64,000 nucleotides of DNA from Sordaria brevicollis (Eukaryota; Ascomycota; Sordariomycetes; Sordariales; Sordariaceae), in contig JAUTDP010000001.1 of NCBI GenBank assembly GCA_033439795.1, forward strand, positions 1,798,001 to 1,862,000, written 5' to 3'. The position numbers were made by a program, and so were the translations under genes. The notes under the pieces are model-generated. The model was not told where the DNA came from and did not search any database. It was given only the letters and a program-made list of their open reading frames with translations. Below, piece after piece: positions 60,009 through 64,000 of the stretch (within the stretch, counting starts at the first letter, position 1; the number at the start of each line of letters is the position of its first letter).

Positions 60009-62166
60009 ATGGAGGGTGGGCTCAAGAGAAAAGATACAACAAAAGGGCCGCCTTTGCGCATCTTATCGCTCGGTGGGTCTCTCTCTTTTTCCCCAGAATC
60101 CAATCCTTCCTTTCCCTGTGCGCATCAAACACAGCTTCGTGTCAGGAACCAAGCTGTCGGCGCCATGCCTTGAAACAAAACCAAACACCCTTTAAGCATG
60201 GGCTGACCAACAACCGTGACAGATGGCGGAGGCGTCCGTGGCTATTCCATGTTTCTTATCATCCAAGAGTTGATGCACCGAACCTTTGTCGAAATCGAAG
60301 GCAGAGCACCTCGCCGCTCCGAGATTCCCAAACCATGCGACCACTTCGACCTCATCGTCGGCACCGGCACCGGCGGTCTCATTGCGATTATGCTTGGAAG
60401 GTTACGACTCGATCTCGAGACATGCAAGGAACTCTATGTGCGCCTTACTCGCAAGGTCTTCGAGACCGACAAGACCATTGCCGGCATTCCCTACCGATCG
60501 ACCGTATTCAAGGCGACAAAGTTGGAGGAAGCTATCCAGGACTGCGTAAGGGAACATACCATCAACGAAAGGGAGGGAAATGACGGCGCGGTTCCGGATG
60601 CTCTCAGCCCTTTGAGTGCCATTTCTCGCTCGAGCGCGGCCTCCTACCCCAGAAGGCACTCCAGCAATGCCAGTGTCGTTAGCTTCAGCGCAAGGAGTCC
60701 CAGCGCACAATCAGCAAGGCCGGCCTTCTCTTCCCGTTGGGGGAATCCACATGCTCGTCTCTACGACGAAAGGGAGAATCGCACAAAAACGTACGTATTT
60801 GGAAGCGCTGGGTTGAGGAACGCATCATTGCTAACAAATGTCTAGGGCCGTAACCGCCATGTACAAAGGGTCCCCCAGAAACGCAAAGCCAGCTGTGCTT
60901 CGCTCCTACGACTCAAGGAAGGAACCGGCACCCGAATTCGACTGCACGATTTGGCAAGCAGGTCGAGCCACTTGCGCCATCGGGCTTGCCTTCAAGCCCA
61001 TTCAGATCGGCCAGTCTGTTTTCCACGACGATGGCGTCGGCGTCTTTAACCCTTCCATCTACGCCTTGGATGAAGCTGTAGTAAATGAATGGCCCGGACG
61101 GGAAGTTGGTGTTTTCGTCAGTGTTGGAACAGGAAAGCGGCCCAAGGGCAGTGATATGAACTCTACTCTTTGGTACGAAGGTTTCATGGGTGAGTTCGCG
61201 GACGCAAGGAGAAAGTTGATTGCCAAGATCGAAGGATGCGAAAAGATTCACGAAATGATGAAGAAGGAGCACCTGGTCAAGCGCGGCGTCAACATCGAGA
61301 ACTACTATCGTTTTAACGTCGAGGTCGGTGTTGGCGAGTTTGGCATGAATGAGTGGCACAGGTTATCCGACATCAGCACAAACACCAGGCGATACTTGCA
61401 GCGGGACGACGAGCAGAGAATGGTTCAGGGTGCATCGGCGAAGCTCGCAAAGATTCACTTTGCAAAGCAGCGATGGGAGCGTGCCAGCAGCCAAAGCAAC
61501 GCACCTGGCCCGATTCCCGAGTTGGTCAAGACTACTCCCAGCATTTCTATGCCTCTGGCAGTCGAACTGCCCGGCGACATGCCGACATATCCTCCCCAAC
61601 GCCTCGGAACCCCACCAAGCCGACAATCCTACGAATCTGGATTTGACGCGCTCTCAGTCCCAGGACACAGCGCTAACGGCATCAACACGCCCTCACCCAG
61701 ATCCTCAAACGAGCGCGTCCACTCGGCAAAAAGCAGCACCAGCCACCTAGCACCGAGCCGTCCACCCCCGGCCGTCCCTCCTCCAGTTCCCTCCGGGACC
61801 GACGACACAGACAAGTTCATCACTGTTGCCCCGACCCCCGCACAATGGCGCAACGCCTCCGGGCAGGATAAGATCGCCATCGTCACCGAAGACGACCAGC
61901 CCAGGCACCCTCAATATCCCGGAGGCTACCAGAACCAGCAGCAATACCAGCAGCAGCAGTTTCAGTACCCGCCGAGGATAGAGCCGCCACCGCTCCCGCC
62001 CAAGACGCCACTGTCCTCGGCTGACGGACTAATCTCGCCCGTTAGTCCCAACGGTCCGGGCAGGCAGAATACCCTGCCGGCCGCGTATGTGCCGTATCCG
62101 ATTGATGACGAGGAGGAGCCGCCTGTTGTGAATATGGCGAGGAAACCTAATTATAACGTGAGGTGA
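60009..62166 (+). CDS. Patatin-like phospholipase family protein lacking the catalytic serine (3 exons, 650 aa)
   Basis: Exons are 60009-60072, 60223-60790 and 60846-62166; introns of 150 and 55 nt keep the frame. The patatin domain starts at the oxyanion-hole loop D22-GGGVRGYS, whose codon is built across intron 1. The nucleophile elbow, usually GTSTGG, is G68-T-G70-T-G72-G here, so the active Ser is Gly (GGC at 60,366). The later Asp motif is VFHDDGVGVFNPS instead of DGGxxxNNP. Residues about 125-190 form a Ser/Ala/Arg-rich insert between the two catalytic halves, and the last 180 residues are disordered, Pro/Gln-rich (a QQQYQQQQ run, PPPLPPK-like SH3-ligand segments). Known patatins release fatty acids from phospholipids; this one is probably a non-catalytic adaptor or regulator. 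Confidence 0.87.
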
Positions 62167-64000
62167 ATGGAAAAAAAGATACCCTGGGTAGGATGGAGGG
62201 AGAAAGCGCATCATGCCTGCCGGCAGGTAATGGTGTGGTGTGGGTGAAGCGTGGTGACATGGTGTGGTTAGACACAGGCATACAACCAACCAGCCAGATA
62301 AGCCATGGTGTCACCGACAGCCGGATGACTGGATACGAGGGTTGGGTATTGGAAAGCCGATAAGCGAGCCCACCCGACCTTTCACATGGAATTTGGAAAA
62401 GGGGCGTGAAAAGGGGAGGGAAGAAAGAAGGAAGGGAGGGAGGGGTGGGAAAAGGAAGGGACGAGGAAAATATACCACACGCACACACACACACAAAGGC
62501 TCATGAAACGACAAACCATACTTCATGATATGACGTTATGACACGGAGAAACACGCGATGATACCACTACATACCAATACCATGTTTTTGTTTTCTTTCT
62601 ATATCCAACTTATACTATATTTTTACACGATTTCTGTTTTTGATTTGAGCGCGAAGGGTGTGTGTTTGCCGTTTCCTGGTTTAGCCACTTGGTGGATGGA
62701 TATGCAAGGATATCGGTACTGGGAACTGACAGGTGCGCGCTGATTCAAATAAATTGCCTGACCGTTTCGTTTGCTGGACGATGAGTTTTTCCTTCTGGTG
62801 ATTATTTGCTCTGTTATCAGAGATTAGGCTTGGCACTTTCCGGTTTACTGGATTTTATATATTGTAGGCGCAGAGACATCAATGGCAGAGGGGAAGCAAA
62901 GTCAAAGGGGCTCTGGAACACGACTGGAAGTGGAAATGGAAGTGGTGGATGTGTCCCGTCTATCGTAATATGCTTTATTGAAAGAGAATGCTGGCTAGGG
63001 CAGATCTGATGACGACGAACATTTTAGTTATCTTGCATAGTGTGTGAACGATACCTTGAGATTCAGCTTTGCTTAAATGCTCAAGTTAGGGTGTTCAGCT
63101 GCTTCCACCCTCTTTGCCGAAATTATCGGTGCTGTGAAAAGTCTCACCACTTGATTTTTTCCATGTCCTTCTCTCGGCTTGTTCCATCTTTTCTCTCTCC
63201 CGTCAGATCACCAAATGATTTATACTTTGTGGCCTATCAAACGTCACTGCAATTGTCATTGCCAGGCCCGCCACTCCAGGACAGTGAGCAAACTCTGCCT
63301 ACCTTTACCTTACCTTTTTGCACATGTCAAGTAAAAGAACCTCAACCTAATTTACAGCCCGCACGGCTCGCGAAGCACACCAAATATAGCAACCCCAAGG
63401 TCTAGCACAGTCGCACAGCATGTCCTGGCAGGCAGGCATAATCACACACCAGCACCACAGTGCCACAAACAGCAGACTCGCAGATGCTGATCAGCTGGAA
63501 TGGCGAAAAGAAAAGAAAAAGAACTCCTCCTTCCAAATTTGCCCGTGTTGTTATCTGACCCATGTCTTGTGTAATGGGCAACTATCAGTCTTCCAGAAAG
63601 AAATTGAGTGGTTCGGTTTACGAAGCCTTCGGCGCAAATGGCAACACACAGACGCCCTTATGTGCACAATCCAAGCCGTCTCTTGGGGAACACCGGCGCA
63701 CAGGCTCGGGATGGCTTCCGGTTTTTTGATCAACCTGTGCTCGCCGCAATTCTGAAGGTGTGAACACCATGGTTTTGTGTAGAAGGCTGTGGTTATGAGG
63801 GTAAGCAAGAGCGGAGGAAAAGCCGGTCTTACTCTTTGGGTAAAGCTCTGGAGCTAGCTGGACCAAGTTGGAAGGTGATGAGCCGGGTACCAGACCCTAA
63901 ACATTCGTTGCTCTTGGGAGTGACATGCGATCTTGTTGACAATGCTTGATCTGAACTCTGGCCTGGATATAGCTCATCATTTTGTCCGTGGCCGCAGAGC
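62167..64000. other. 3' region of the patatin-like gene and unassigned sequence to window end
   Basis: It includes a GA-rich stretch (62,395-62,470) and a CA microsatellite at 62,475-62,494. Only short, mutually overlapping frames follow; none is supported. A gene to the right may begin beyond the window. Confidence 0.45.
62475..62494. repeat. CA dinucleotide microsatellite
   Basis: A run of CACACGCACACACACACACA-type sequence 3' of the patatin-like gene. Confidence 0.85.

Overview
The window comes from a filamentous ascomycete (Pezizomycotina, probably a Sordariomycete). Genes are split by short introns of about 55-105 nt with fungal GTAAGT-like donors. The protein families (Mas1-like, MARVEL, HAM1-like, APP1-type phosphatase, patatin-like) are typical of that group. 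The genome is two-speed: GC-balanced gene blocks alternate with extremely AT-rich blocks that carry the signature of repeat-induced point mutation (RIP). In the AT-rich blocks CpA and TpG are almost absent while CpG is kept; there is no CpA or TpG at all between positions 1 and about 710.

Layout. (1) 1-13.2 kb is a RIP-mutated island. It holds two copies of a minus-strand LINE-like retrotransposon with decayed APE endonuclease and reverse transcriptase motifs. Between them lies a 4.7 kb inverted-repeat structure centred on about 5,270, whose 530 bp core recurs inverted beside the second LINE. (2) A tRNA-Trp(CCA) at 13,212 marks the edge of the island. (3) 13.3-24.8 kb is a gene block, all on the plus strand: an APP1/DUF2183 phosphatidate phosphatase-like protein, a glutathione S-transferase-like protein with a MITE just upstream, a small cupin, an acidic orphan ORF and a MATE transporter. 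(4) 24.84-42.99 kb is a second RIP island. I resolve it as one pogo/Fot1-type DNA transposon of about 3.2 kb with roughly 90 bp terminal inverted repeats. Two different Ty3/gypsy-type LTR retrotransposons (7.2 and 7.7 kb, both minus strand) were inserted into it. Both pairs of LTRs and both 5 bp target duplications are still readable, and the transposase frame is continuous when the insertions are mentally removed. (5) 43-64 kb is a second gene block: a caspase-like plus C2H2 zinc-finger fusion protein (+), a Mas1-like repeat protein (-), a MARVEL membrane protein (-), a HAM1-type protein (-) and a patatin-like protein lacking its catalytic serine (+).

The genes do not form an obvious pathway or cluster. 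Three of them (APP1-like, patatin-like, HAM1-like) belong to lipid-related families, which is probably coincidence. The most informative features are the nested transposon, the survival of non-RIP sequence at the outer edges of each inserted element, the caspase/zinc-finger fusion and the patatin pseudoenzyme. No bacterial-type features, CRISPR arrays or rRNA genes were seen.
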